Shown here piece after piece: positions 22,737 through 34,440 of a stretch of 64,000 bases of DNA; the stretch's first letter is position 1, and the number at the start of each line of letters is the position of its first letter. The notes beneath the pieces are model-generated. The model saw only the letters and a program-made list of their open reading frames with translations, was not told where the DNA came from and made no database searches. The position numbers and the translations under genes were made by a program. This stretch comes from Magicicada septendecula. Lineage: Eukaryota; Arthropoda; Insecta; Hemiptera; Cicadidae. The DNA lies in contig CM068367.1 in assembly GCA_034769895.1 (NCBI GenBank), forward strand, positions 88,083,899 to 88,147,898, read 5' to 3'.

Positions 22737-24671
22737 TTAAACCTGAATTGACATATTTAAACCACTACACATTCTTACCCCTATATCCTGACATTTATTT
22801 CTGAGTTTTTTGTATAAATTTTTCTCAGTTTTGAAACGCACACGTTTACTTGGAAATACAGATTTGAATTTGTTTAATATACGCCGTAATTGCCTTATCT
22901 CGCAACCCATTAACTGAACCTTGGTGGTCGGTGAGTTATTCGTTATCTTATCTTTCGAGCGTCCCAGTCTGATAACGTGAGGTAGACAATCAACTTTAGC
23001 TGGCAATAATTCTTTCTGAACTTCCAATGCAGCATGCCGTTTATTCAATTTATCAACTTCCCAAATAATATTATGCCCGAGTTTTTTAACTCCAAGGACG
23101 GTCGCATCTACTTCCGTACCCTGTTCGTATGTTGCTTTAATTGCCTGTTTTTCAATTACCTGCGACTCACACGCTCCTGATTTTATCCTTGTGTGACATA
23201 CCGGCAGAATCGGCCTTTGTATAAAGTGGGTTTGACACCTCTTTAGCAACTGCTCGTCCAACAGCGATATTCCTGTGCCGCTGTCAAACAATATCTCGCC
23301 AACATAACCATTGACTTTTGCTTCGACAATAAGGTCGGTGCAATTTTCAATCCTAATATTTCCCTCATGTTTATTACTATTATCATTATTACATACTAAA
23401 TTATCCCTAATTTCGTCAGGATATAGGCCATACATAACAGTTTCATTCTTATAATTAACATTTTTCATACTTGATTGATTGAACTGCTTTTCAACTAAAT
23501 CATTTTCAATAACTGTTGCTAATAAGTTGGTATTAAATTGCTGAGTTGTATTTTTATGTTGTTGTGATTGCGGCTGATTTTGTGGTGTTTGAACATGAAA
23601 CTGATTACGCGGCGGTTCATTATTATTTACCATAATTGTTGTCACCCTATTGTCACCAGTATCATTCACCTCTCCGTCCTCCGTAAACACCTCAGTACCT
23701 GATATAGATTCATCTAGTACCTCATCATCAGGCCATGTGTCATAAATACCTGCACCGTTAGTATTCATACTAGTACCAGGCTCTACTACTGGTTCGGAAT
23801 TTTTATGTGTTATGCATACACTGTCCGCATCCATGATAGCTTCAGATCCTATCATACGTTCACGGTTCTCGCATGCTATATCAGTTACACTATAAAATAT
23901 CACCTCATCACAGCACTTACCTGAAGTATGTTCCAGATTAATAGTGTTGTTACTACTAATTTCATTTCTGTTATCTTCACTACAATCCGATGCAGAATCT
24001 AAATACTCGACTTTACCGAGATATGAACTACTAGGCCCTAATAAGGTGGTTTCTGTATAATCACTTTCAAGTTCACCTGCTACGCTACTGTTCTCCGTTA
24101 ATCCTTCAGATGTCACATCTTGGTTAACTTCCATATTACTTTCGTTGAGAGTATGTTCCACAAGGACATTAGGTACTTCAAAATTATCACACGGTGCAAT
24201 ATTCTCAACAGATAAATCTGCTTCAATATCAGCTGACACTTCCTGTAGTTTCGCCATACTCTCCTCTCTGTCGGCGTCCATTTCTTCCCAAAATTCCTGC
24301 CTAATGGCTATCATCTCCTCATCCCTGGCTTTACTTTCCTCTGAAACTCCTTGTATATCCGATATCATCTCCTCTTCCACGGCTTTCATCTCCCCGCAGC
24401 AATTATCTGAAGTATGTTCTGGACTAATAGTGTTGCTATTACTAATTTCACTTTCGTCATCTTCATTATAATTGCATGCAACATCCATATCTCCGACCAT
24501 ATCGAACAACGAAATACTATGCCCTAAGCGAGTTGCCTCGTTAATATTACTTTCAATTCTATCCCAGAATTTCCGCCTAACGGCTCTACTATGCTCAGAT
24601 ATGGTTTTATCATCAAGTGACCTGGCCCTTAAATATTCTATAAGCTCTTTTTTATTCGACATAGTGATCAC
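22737..24671 (-). CDS. aspartic protease-containing polyprotein of the nested LTR element
   Basis: An uninterrupted 644-residue frame, the only gene of the element. The N-terminal third is acidic and Glu/Ser-rich with helical, coiled-coil-like stretches (EEEMISDIQGVSEES, REESMAKLQEVSADIEAD). A Gln/Asn-rich stretch lies near residues 360-385. Near residue 460 ILFDSGTGISLLDEQ is a retropepsin active site. The C-terminus (IRQLRRILNKFKSVFPSKR) resembles the segment just upstream of Gypsy reverse transcriptase, then stops. I see no capsid domain, zinc knuckle, RT, RNase H or integrase. Pol therefore seems to have been cut at the RT boundary. The start at 24671 has a 386-base leader to the LTR. An intact frame in so young a copy suggests the protein may be kept, but that is inference. 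Confidence 0.75.
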   Translation of the reverse strand: MITMSNKKELIEYLRARSLDDKTISEHSRAVRRKFWDRIESNINEATRLGHSISLFDMVGDMDVACNYNEDDESEISNSNTISPEHTSDNCCGEMKAVEEEMISDIQGVSEESKARDEEMIAIRQEFWEEMDADREESMAKLQEVSADIEADLSVENIAPCDNFEVPNVLVEHTLNESNMEVNQDVTSEGLTENSSVAGELESDYTETTLLGPSSSYLGKVEYLDSASDCSEDNRNEISSNNTINLEHTSGKCCDEVIFYSVTDIACENRERMIGSEAIMDADSVCITHKNSEPVVEPGTSMNTNGAGIYDTWPDDEVLDESISGTEVFTEDGEVNDTGDNRVTTIMVNNNEPPRNQFHVQTPQNQPQSQQHKNTTQQFNTNLLATVIENDLVEKQFNQSSMKNVNYKNETVMYGLYPDEIRDNLVCNNDNSNKHEGNIRIENCTDLIVEAKVNGYVGEILFDSGTGISLLDEQLLKRCQTHFIQRPILPVCHTRIKSGACESQVIEKQAIKATYEQGTEVDATVLGVKKLGHNIIWEVDKLNKRHAALEVQKELLPAKVDCLPHVIRLGRSKDKITNNSPTTKVQLMGCEIRQLRRILNKFKSVFPSKRVRFKTEKNLYKKLRNKCQDIGVRMCSGLNMSIQV

Positions 24672-25031
24672 AAATTACTTTAAAATTTAGTAATTTATAC
24701 TCAAAGCAAGCTATTATTATCACAACAAGATTAGAACATATGGTAACCAGTTTATATGCACGCGGAAAGCAGATCAAAACATCAACATGTAAATACCTTA
24801 TCTAACATACAACAACTAATAATCTACCTCCAATATACTGATAAAATCTGTTCATATATGATATACAAGAGAATATGCAAACTTGAAAAATTATATCCTC
24901 AGCTTTTCATATGAACAACACACATACAATTTTTATGTTAATTATATTTATACGTCGGATTTTTCCAACAAATTTTATATTCATAGACAAATATATAATA
25001 GCGTAAAATTTCCGCTATTTTCCGAGCCCTA

Positions 25032-25047
25032 CGTTGCTAAGCGCCAA
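25032..25047 (-). other. candidate primer-binding site of the nested element
   Basis: The minus strand reads TTTGGCGCTTAGCAACG about ten bases inside the 5' LTR. It is TGGCGC-like, but the offset is unusual and the primer tRNA is unidentified. Confidence 0.3.
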
Positions 25048-25057
25048 AATATCTCTA

Positions 25058-26894
25058 TGCAACAACACAAATTACTAAACTATTGGCGCATAGGATATGA
25101 TAGTATGTGTATTTCAAATTACAAGTCTATATTGGAGGGTTTAAGATTATTTATTGTACAAACACAAGTTATAGTTTATATGGTATATTTGAAATGTACA
25201 GAATGTAATGTTTGATATAGAGTCTTTCTTTTAAAATGTTAAATAATGTTCATACGCAAGACGTGATACGTTACATAAGAAGACTCCCACGATGATGTTG
25301 TTGAAGAGAAGGGCCGGTCTTTGCGGTATAGATGGTTCGTCAGGTGTGGCTTACAAATGACAGACGTTTCACCAGAAACGTTTACAGCTGGGCTGGCGTC
25401 CTGTAACAGCTGGGCTGGTCCTATAACAGCTGGGCTGGTGTCCTATAACAGCTGGGCTGATGTCCTATAACCGCTGGGCTGATGTCCTGTAACAGCTGGG
25501 CAGGTGTCCTATAAAAGCTGGGCTGATGTCCTATAACAGCTGGGCTGATGTCCTATAACAGCTGGGCTGATGTCCTATAATTCCCACAATGAATCCGACA
25601 CTTCGCACACACAACGGTACTACGGATTTTATTTCTCGCAAAACTTATATAGAGTTTAAGACCAAGTAATATCTCAGGTGACAGTGAGTTTAATCTAATA
25701 ACGGTATATTGAGCTTATACCTCTCCGGCTTCTTCAAGTGTTCTCGCGAATACGAAGGTCTACCGCGATCAGCAGACCACCCTATGAGGAAATCTTGCAC
25801 TAGCACGGAAACGTCTTGATGGAACTATTGCGTAACAATTAATGATACTGTTACACTCACTTCTTACACACGTAATATTACAATATTAATATCGTGTGTA
25901 AAGATATAAAATCAATTGTTATGCGTCACACACGTTACTATCCCCGAAAAGTCTTAATAGATCCTTGCAAGCGGTAGAGTCTTGTACAAGGATTGTATGT
26001 ACCGTTCGCGGTAGCAGCAGTGAAGAACTGCTTGTAATTTTTCGCACAATGCGTTAAAACACTGATGTGTGCAAATGTACTACACACACAGTTCTGAGTC
26101 TTCCCGTTTCACTAACGACGAATAGTTTTTACAACACCTTGCAAGCGGTAGAATTCTTGTACAAGGAGTGCACGACCCGTTCGCGGTAGATGGCGTAGAA
26201 GAACTATCGTAATTATACGCGTAATGCGTTTAAACACTACTGTGTGCAGATGTACTACATACACAGTTCTGAGCCTTCCCGTTTCACTAACGACGAATAG
26301 TCTTTACAACACCTCGCAAGCGGTAGAATTCTTGTACAAGGAGTGCACGACCCGTTCGCGGTAGATGGCGTAGAAGAACTGCCTGTGTAACGACAGGCTT
26401 AAGAAAATTTCCAACCACCAGTCAGCATTCTATTGGTGGATGGAAGTCACATGGTTAGTAAAAAGTGACCATGCACTTTTCATGCAGTAGAGTGCATTTA
26501 CTTTGTAACAGCATGCATAGCGGTAATCAGACTACTCGTATCTCATGCATGACTGCCTACATACTAATAATATACATGAACGTAAACAATAGTCCAACAG
26601 GTATAGGGATTGTAGCGATACACATGTCTCAGTTCAGCTAATGTCAAACAACGATAATACTTCACGCACCGTCCGGGAAACGTTTCCCACTCACGCACGC
26701 GCGCACATTTCCACTAACACAGTACATGAATAACCATAAATAATAATGCACAGTTTTTCTAAACTAAACCCTTAACCTTACTAAATACAATTGATAACAA
26801 CCAAACTTAACCATCTACCAATATAATATGAATGTCCATTGTCTGTGTAATATATGAACTTGCCCCGCCTATCATGATCCTGTGATTCGTTGCA
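25058..26894 (-). repeat. 5' LTR of the nested element
   Basis: 1837 bases with nine minisatellite units at 25384-25579. It has about 2.4 copies of the 174-175-base unit, with starts at 25964, 26138 and 26313. This LTR would drive minus-strand transcription of the internal frame; no clear TATA box was chosen. Confidence 0.9.
25384..25579. repeat. 22-bp minisatellite inside the 5' LTR, 9 units
   Basis: The same unit and order as in the other LTR, with two fewer GGTGT units and a private AAAGCTGGG variant. Confidence 0.95.
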
Positions 26895-27100
26895 ATATAT
26901 ATTGTAACGGGAAAACTGGTTCGTCTCTGAAAAATGTGTACAAGTTTTGTATTTGTGTAGTGCGTTCGTCTCGCACTGGGGTCGTTACATCTATTCTTGC
27001 GCTAACGATGTCCGTAGCGATGTTATATTTACCAGTACAACACAGCAGTAACCATACCTGTTTTTAAATAGGGGTGTGTGAATCCCGGGTGGCGCCAAAT
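26895..27100 (-). other. leader of Gypsy-type element copy B, with primer site
   Basis: The minus strand runs from the primer site TGGCGCCACCCGGGAT (27082-27097) into sequence matching copy A to about 6070. The nested element interrupts it at 26894. Confidence 0.65.
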
Positions 27101-30100
27101 TGTTTATTAAAACAATTAAACTTATTAACTAATACCTTAATAGGTGTTCTCAACGATGACGGCCGGGGCGTTCACATAATTCCCGCTCGTTCAGCCTCCT
27201 GAATCTAGTAGGTAGTTGTTCGAATTACTACGCGAGTGCTGGTCGTCAAATCTAGCCTTCGTTAACAAACACAAGTAATACAATACACTCCCTATGAAAT
27301 AATAACAACGGTTACTCCCTGTACTAGTTATTTTAATGGTCAATAAGTAAATTTTCAATTAGACAATTAATATTATTCTGGTTGGTTAATAATTTTGCAC
27401 CGATTTTTTTACATGAAACACTTTCTCTCAGGCTGACGAAATCGATTCCGAAACGAGGTATTTATTCCAGCATTGCTGCAGTTTTAGTTAAATTACAATA
27501 TACTCGTTCGAAATCGGGATTCTTTTGATTACAAGGCAAAGAATTCCTATGATTATAATAAAAAGTACATTACCTTACTTTAAGTGTACTTATATAATAA
27601 GGTGTGTGGTTATAATCTGTTCTGTAGTGTTGTTAAATGTGTTTATAAAGTTCGTATTCACACAACAGGTTACGTGTTATGTTAACAAATTTTTGGTGTG
27701 TTATTTTTCTTAATTAATCTTTGAAAGAGAATATTCGGTTAACAGTGAGAGTTCCAATTACCTTTAGTAATATTTAAAGTGAGTTTATTTTTTGTAAATA
27801 GGGTAATTCAAGATACTTAACACATCAGATGACTTGGTGTTATCAAACTTGGAGTTGGAAGAGGATTGGGTTGCAATCGTTTTCTGTTTTCATCAATCTT
27901 GGGACTTAAATAGGTCTGGCGTCCTTTTCATATTAGATGCGGTCATATTTTTATTTAACTTCCTGGTAATATGGTCCTGGGCATCAGCTGACAGTCTCAG
28001 TTGTTCGTCTGCTTCTTATTCGATCATCGTTTTTGAATTTTCTTTACTAATTTCACATTTTTTGATTAAAAATGGGTCGTTCAATATTCGGCTTCTGTTC
28101 TGCCAGAGTGACGCTTTACGAGTAACGATATTCAACCGTAATTCCGTCCCTAACGGCAGTTGCTATGGTTACCAACTAAATTTGATTGGTTTTGATTGAC
28201 ATAATCCATTGTTATCAAAATTTGAATTCTTTTCAAAATCCTTGTATATCTTCTGATTGCTCTTATGCCTCTATCTTCCCTCCTAAGTATTAACTATTAT
28301 CACTGTTATTTGTATTTCCTTTCATAGATTAATTTGATACCCCACAAGTTTGGGTTATTTTTAAGTTTTATGATTTTACAATTATTTCAACACTTGTTAA
28401 TTACATTTCTTTTTGAATTCAAATACTTATTATAATATTTTGTCTTAAAAATGATTTACAATTTATCCTTGGTGAGTCATTCATCTCGGATTTGCTAATT
28501 TCTTAGTTAACTTATTACAATTTGTAGTTGTTTGTTCTTGACAGTTAGGCATTTTCCTAGGCCTAAGTAACCATTATTTGTATTTACTTATTTCGTACAA
28601 ATTATGTCTCTTTTTTGCATAATGAGTTTAGCTTTGTTATTATAATTGGTTGTTTTAAGTATTGATATGTTTTGGTTCTGTTGTAGTGTTATTATTATGT
28701 TACTATTATTTTATACATCATGAATTGCTAATCATTTACTATCTGGTTTTCTCGTTTACATTTCTTTACTTTCTTATTTATTTAATTTGCCAATAAAACA
28801 ATGTGGCTAATATTTACTACTTTTGTTCACATAAATACAACATCTAGGTCTATGGTCTGTATAATTCTTCCAGCCATATCCTATTCCTAAACTTGCTTAA
28901 ATAATTATATTATAATTATTTGCTAACATTGGTTTACAGTTCATTTCATTTTATATTATTTTTTGGGTGATAAACAACATCACATTTTTTGAACTTACTT
29001 TAATAATGATCCCTTGTAACATGGGGTGTTTATTGATTTGTTTTAACTTCTTAACTTTTTAAATATTCTTTACTTTCACTCCATGCTAACACTATCTATT
29101 TTCTCTTTCATGGGATTCTCCCTTTTAATTATAACTGCATTCAATTAAACTTATCAATAATGTTCCTTCTTAATTAATACTGTCTTCATCACTTTTCAGT
29201 GTTCATTATACATTAATTAACTGTTTACACTTAATCTTATTCTTAACAACTTTCTTATTTACTAATATTTTTCACTGTTAACCTTTCAGTGTTTCTTATT
29301 GATTTACTATGTGTTTATGCTTTTATCCTTCACTACTTTTCACTATACAAACATTCTTTGTTATACATTATTCTCATTTAATCATCACCTTCACTTTTAA
29401 ATTATTTATTGTTTATTATTATTTAGTGTTTCTTCTTTATCACTTTATTTTGGGATTTTCACTTCCACTTTTGCACTTCTAAAATGTTTTTAGTTTTAAG
29501 TGTTTCTAAATGGGTAATCCCTATTATTACTTTCTCACTACCGTACTATCTCTTTCATTACAAATATCATTAACAATATTAACAATTTTATGTCTCTATT
29601 GATTTTAACATTACTTCTAACTCTAATATGTGGGTTAGTTTGCTTTTATAGTTAACATTCTTTAATTGGGTTTCTTTCAATTGTCATTTACTTTATTATC
29701 CATTAATTGATAATAATAATGGATTAAAATAATTACTTCAGTTATTTATTGGTTTCTTTTTCAACCTTACATTGAGTGTATTGTTTCTCCTGCTTTTCTT
29801 CATTATTACTTGTTTGTGTCTTATTATTGGGTTTCTTTTTTATTTATTTCCCTTTATCTTAGGTTTGTGTCTTTTTCATTTTCCTCCTTCTTTTTTTTTA
29901 GTGTACTTCCTTTATATCTTGTTTTTCCATCTTCTCCTTTGGGTTCATTTTAATAAGTGGCATGGAATCATTCAATTCCTTCAATTGGTTTCATTTTGCT
30001 TGGTTTCGGTTTTTTCCCTTCTTCATTCGGTTTGGTTAATCACTTTCTTCTTCATCTGGTTTTATTCTTGTTTGTTTTTTGTTGTTCCCTTCTTCTTTTG

Positions 30101-30269
30101 TTTTCTCTTGTTGGGTCAATCACTTGGGTTAGGTCATGTCGTCGTTTGTCGTGTCATTGTCTTTTTATTTTCTTTATATTAAACATTTTATTTTATATGA
30201 ATTATTATTTTATATTCAGTATCATCTTTTTTATCCCTGGTATTGGGGTGGCTTATTTGTGTTGTAACA
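27101..30269 (-). repeat. long LTR (~3.2 kb) of Gypsy-type element copy B
   Basis: On the minus strand it starts TGTTACAACAC at 30269 and ends AATAAACA at 27101, three bases before the primer site. Bases 26945-29080 match copy A (3960-6070) in inverted orientation; 29080-30269 is the part missing from copy A. Frames within it, including a Phe/Leu-rich one at 29772-30182, are antisense translations of A/G-rich DNA. An LTR of this size without a coding partner suggests a large non-autonomous (LARD-like) family. Confidence 0.65.
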
Positions 30270-30640
30270 AAATATATATATATATATATATATACACAAC
30301 AGAACTAATCAATACAAAAGGGTTGAAAATGTAGACAGTGTCATAGTTCTTCAGTTTTAAAAGATGTTTAAGTACCTTGAGTTGCCTAGACAACCTCTGT
30401 TAGTTCTATAACCCAAACAATTGGAAAGTTAGTACTTCACCACGTGAATATAGCATACATGTGCGCTTAATCTAAAACACACGCATGCGCGAGCGTGCAA
30501 ACATACACACAGAGGTAAAAGATAAAAATTAAAGTTTATAGTAGCAGGATAATCTCTTCTGTCTACCTTGAGGAACACGCAATACTATTTTTAAATTAAA
30601 AACAAAACGCTATGAATATGAAAACGATATCGATAATAAA
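30270..30640. other. short AT run then unrecognised sequence
   Basis: An AT run at about 30271-30292 borders the LTR. The rest shows no feature. Confidence 0.5.
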
Positions 30641-31000
30641 ATAAACAGATACCAGAGGATGTGTGGCACAATTCACAAGACTCTGAGAAAGAAACGTTTT
30701 TCAAAAAGAAAGAAAGACTATGGGCTCATAATACCCAATATGTGGTTCAAAGAAACGGAAAAAGACATAGATGAACTCCAGATTACTTAAAAAGGCGAAG
30801 TATTCTTACCATACAAAAAAGAAATTTAAAAATACACAAGGTTTTCAAGAAAAACCCAAGAAGAGAACAGGTGCCATCTGGACTGACGAAAGGAGGGAGA
30901 GACATCGATCAAGAATGAAGGAGATACGGGAGAGGAGGAAAAGAGGAACCAGTTGAACCAAACGTAGTCCACAGTGGCTCATACGAAAAAAAAATTAATT
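30640..31000 (+). pseudogene. possible LINE protein remnant
   Basis: The fragment RMCGTIHKTLRKK followed by a Lys/Arg-rich frame (30771-30956, GAIWTDERRERHRSRMKEIRERRK) resembles scrambled pieces of retrotransposon proteins. No catalytic motif is present, so this is a weak call. Confidence 0.25.
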
Positions 31001-31439
31001 ATACGAATATAATGTAACTGTTCGTATTCTGAGAGCAAAGATACAGTCAAAAATTGCTTAGTAATGCATACACGAAGATATTACTTTTTTAAACCTCCTA
31101 AGCGATAGGTGACTTCGGATAAATCCTCTACTCGGACTGCTTCGATCGTAATACTTTTCTCTCTTGACGTTTTGATCCCTGGAATCAGAGATTGTCACTG
31201 AGTGAGCGGCCCGTGGCAGGCAACCCACCAGGTTGAAAGTAATTTTAATCAGATTATAGATATGTTACAGAAAATGTTAAAGAACACTTCATTGTACTAG
31301 ACTGATAAATTTCCCTACTTATTTCGCCCTGAGCGCAGTTTATGGAATACACATGAAATAATTTGCGTTTTACGAAATAACATAAATTTAGAAATTAACT
31401 TTAAATGGCCACGAGATTGACAGACCTGCTTTCGGACCT
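31001..31439. other. no feature seen
   Basis: Unrecognised AT-rich sequence. Confidence 0.4.
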
Positions 31440-31834
31440 TTCTGCAGTCGTCTTCAATTACTGTTTTACTTTTTAAAAGGTGAAGAGTTCCCTCTTGAAT
31501 GGAAGACTGCGAATATTTCTACCTTCCACAAAAAGACAGCAGAAAGGTACTATCGAATTACTAAGGAGTAAGTGTAGCCAACTCCACCTGAAGGTTATAG
31601 GAAAAACTTATCAAAGCAAAAATTGACAGCCAATATAAGAATACTGAGGAACAGAATAGGTTTCGTGCAGGCCAGTCTTTTGTAGACAATAGATTCACAT
31701 TAAAACAACCTCTTGGAAAAAGAACGACAAAACATGCAGAAACCCATTTAGTGTTTATAGACTCAAAAAGGCGTATGACAGTGTTCCACTGAATAAGCCA
31801 TAGCGGTGTTATTAAAAAGTCAATCCTGTTAGAG

Positions 31835-32572
31835 CAGTGGTCCCCAAAGTGGGGTCTAGACACTTTTAAGAAAAATTAGAATATACCGTAATTTTCTCCG
31901 ATTTTTGTATGCTCTAAAATCTAAATTGTAGAATCTTAAAACAATTAGTAGAATATTCCAGTATTTTTTTTGTTCAAACTAATTGTAATTGTAAACGTAA
32001 TTTCAAACTAATGGCTTTAATAATGTCTTTAAATTATGCCGTGTAGCAGATCTGTTTGTCAGCCGAACTGACTAGACCTCTCTCTTACACTGCCAAAAGA
32101 AGATTCATTGGCAAAACTTTCAACTGACAGTTCATGAAAATTACAGTTTTTGCAATTACAGCTAGCGGTCTTCTGGTTATATGTAATTACTGACTACCCT
32201 GAACTCGCAAAAACAGCTTTGAAGCGTTTAACTGTGTTTCCCTCTACTTATTTGTGTGAAACCGCATTATATCTGCTCACGTACTTGAAGTCAAAGTTAA
32301 TAAATAAACTTGATATCGAGAGTAACTTAATATTAAAATTATCAGACATTAAACCCAACATCGCAGTTCTAATCGTTCAAAAGCAGCTTCATTGTTTACA
32401 TTAAACTACGTTTGATATCACTAGTATTATAATTTTGAAAGTTAAGAGAATTTTGATTTAATACATAAATCTACGAGTTTCTATCACATTTACTGTTTGT
32501 TTTATTTCAGAACCCAGACGGGGTTATTTGAAGGGGGGGGGGTCCGTGGACTGAAAAGTTTGGGAACCACTG
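31835..32572 (+). mobile_element. internally deleted hAT element, 738 bp
   Basis: The ends are CAGTGGTCCCCAAAG on the left and, inverted, CAGTGGTTCCCAAAC on the right. The 8-base target duplication TGTTAGAG lies at 31827-31834 and 32573-32580. It sits inside a LINE reverse transcriptase. It keeps only the 3' end of its transposase gene. Confidence 0.9.
32150..32404 (+). pseudogene. C-terminal dimerisation domain of a ZBED/SCAN-type hAT transposase
   Basis: An open frame of 84 codons with FWLYVITDYPELAKTALK, FPSTYLCETALYLLTYLKSK and a final DIKPNIAVLIVQKQ. This is the conserved hAT C-terminal pattern (FP.TYLCE...K.K..N.L). The DDE catalytic region and N-terminal zinc finger are missing, so the fragment is probably non-functional. 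The ATG used is only the first in frame and not the original start. Confidence 0.75.
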
Positions 32573-32720
32573 TGTTAGAGCATTGGTATTAGAGCACTGT
32601 GGTTAGAGCTGTTATCACCATACACCAACATACTAGCAGTATAAAGATTGGCTCAGAACTGTCTGATGAATTCCACATTAGCACTTCCAACAGCCAAATT
32701 GTTAATTTTTTAATCTAACC

Positions 32721-34030
32721 ACAGCGTATATTATAATACTAATTTCAGAGATTTATTAGTTTATATCCAACAATGAAAATACGCCCTCTTTCCTTTTCAC
32801 GTCTGGCTTAGAGCAAGCAGAACTGACCGCCGCGGGCAGCTTGTAAAACCCGACGCTGTGTTATTTGGCTATCGCAAATAATAATGTTCATAGTTGCATA
32901 TCTGATTAACTGGACTTACACGATTTAACCTTGATTTAATCTTGACAATTTCATTTAACTTTCTGAGAGAGTTTTAACCCCAAAAACCCCTCGCTGTAAC
33001 ATCATGTAAAATTTGCAACATATTACCTACACATTTTGTGAAATAAAACTAAAACACAAATACGAACGTGAATAGTCTCTTACAATTAGCCTACACTGTC
33101 TGCAAGTTATGACACTTCTAACAGTATGTAGCCTGTATCTGGTATGAAAATATATTTGTGTTTATTATTTCGTCGATTCACATTACTTAAAACTAACAGT
33201 GAAAAATAGAAAACTTACCTCTTGTCTCTTGAATGATACGCTACCAGTTTAAACACGCAAATAACGATTTATTATCATCAGTAAATAAAGAATACATTAT
33301 CTTATCCACCAAACAATTAGGAATATTTTATTAATAAGCCTAATTTGATGAGACTTCCGTGTACTTTATATAAAAAAATAGCCACTAACGACTCGAAACG
33401 AACGCGATTTTAGATAGAATTCTGACAGGAATCTGCACATCAAGTAACGTCACGTTTTCGTAGTTCTTTGTGCGGCTTCCGATCATGATGATAATTTTAG
33501 ATATAAATAAATACTATTTAGGCATATTACCAAATCGATCCGAAGTTGTTTTGAATTTAAATCTAGAAATGTTACCTACTGGCTTAATAAATAATTACAA
33601 ATAATAAATTTTATTTTCAAGAACACAATACGTTTAATTAGGTTCTTAAAATTAGAATTGATTTAGTTGCAGTTGTCTGAATTGTAAATGTAGTCTTGGC
33701 TTCGATGACAGACACTTCGTTTTTCCACCAGACTTTTCATCGTGTGCTTAATAAATGGACCTGGAAGGTGGAAAATGGTGAAAACATTAATTTTGAGCTT
33801 TTCATGAATTAAAAAAAATATAATTTTCCGTTTAAAATGGCACAATTAGTTCATATGTAGCACGCTTGTATTTTAAAACAATTGTCAAAATATACTATTC
33901 CAATCAAAAAGTGACCATGACACGTCATGTCAGTTTTCCATAGATTTAATCCACAACATGGACTACAGTATGTTCAATGTGCCTGATTCGTTGTGCAAAT
34001 AGCCTTTAACAGTAATGAAGAATCTGAACA
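32721..34030. other. no feature seen
   Basis: AT-rich; short frames only. Confidence 0.4.
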
Positions 34031-34440
34031 AGTACCCATATATATATATAAATATCATCACAGTCTGCTACAACCTGTCATGGAGGCTATACAGCCAGTT
34101 TCCAGAGATTTGTTTCATACTAAACTTCTGAAAAAATGCCTTTATGGCTGTACACAAAATCAAAACGAGAATGTGAACAATGTGATCTGGACCAGAATTC
34201 CTAAACTATGATTGTTGAAATAAATACATACACTACATTTTGGGGTACATGATGCCATTCCCACTGACAACTGAGGGAACATAATTATATAAGTGGCTAC
34301 AGAGACTTGGTCTGAAAGCTGGGAGGCAATGAGAGGAAGAGGAATGCTCAAAGAAAATAGATGGAGTGTGGGAGACTCGACAGACAAAGAATTATTAAAT
34401 GGAGTAAAGAGGAAACTTTATGAAGATATATGTCAAGTGA
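34031..34440 (+). pseudogene. possible Mutator-like transposase remnant
   Basis: The frame gives LLKKCLYGCTQNQNENVNNV, then WTRIPK and a stop. In other frames it gives GVHDAI and LQRLGLKAGRQ. The order matches a C-terminal region seen in arthropod Mutator-like transposase proteins (LL.KCLHG.TQN.NES.N...W...PK). It has several frameshifts. Confidence 0.4.

Larger units (their letters stand above)
20681..26894 (-). mobile_element. young non-autonomous LTR retrotransposon, 6.2 kb
   Basis: Two direct repeats, 20681-22387 (1707 bp) and 25058-26894 (1837 bp), both start TGCRACAACAC and end TTCGTTGCA. They enclose 2670 bases with one long minus-strand frame. The length difference of 130 is fully explained by two fewer 22-base units, one extra 175-base unit and a one-base indel. 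Elsewhere the LTRs differ at very few sites, which argues for recent insertion. The flanks are ATATAT on both sides. There is no reverse transcriptase or integrase, so it must be mobilised in trans, if at all. Confidence 0.9.
31440..32720 (+). pseudogene. RTE-like LINE reverse transcriptase remnant, split by a hAT element
   Basis: In shifting frames it reads PLEWKTANI, then EEQNRFRAGQSFVDNRFTLKQ, then ETHLVFIDSK. These are fingers/palm motifs of a non-LTR reverse transcriptase (the usual FIDLEKAYDSV box is damaged). After the inserted element, from 32581, the RT resumes (IKIGSELSDEFHIST). Several frameshifts and stops make it dead. Confidence 0.7.

Noticed and set aside
24145-24690. Plus-strand frames of 108 and 72 codons
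   Set aside because: Antisense shadows of the intact 644-codon protease protein.
24883-25215. 110-codon plus-strand frame across the LTR edge
   Set aside because: It spans the leader/LTR boundary in antisense; no family features.
21007-25579. Regular 20-22-bp repeats that could suggest a CRISPR-like array
   Set aside because: The units are contiguous with no spacers, lie inside LTRs and occur in an intron-bearing eukaryotic genome.
29772-30334. Phe/Leu-rich open frames resembling a membrane protein
   Set aside because: They are the antisense reading of an A/G-rich part of a long LTR. There is no family signature, and copy A lacks this region.
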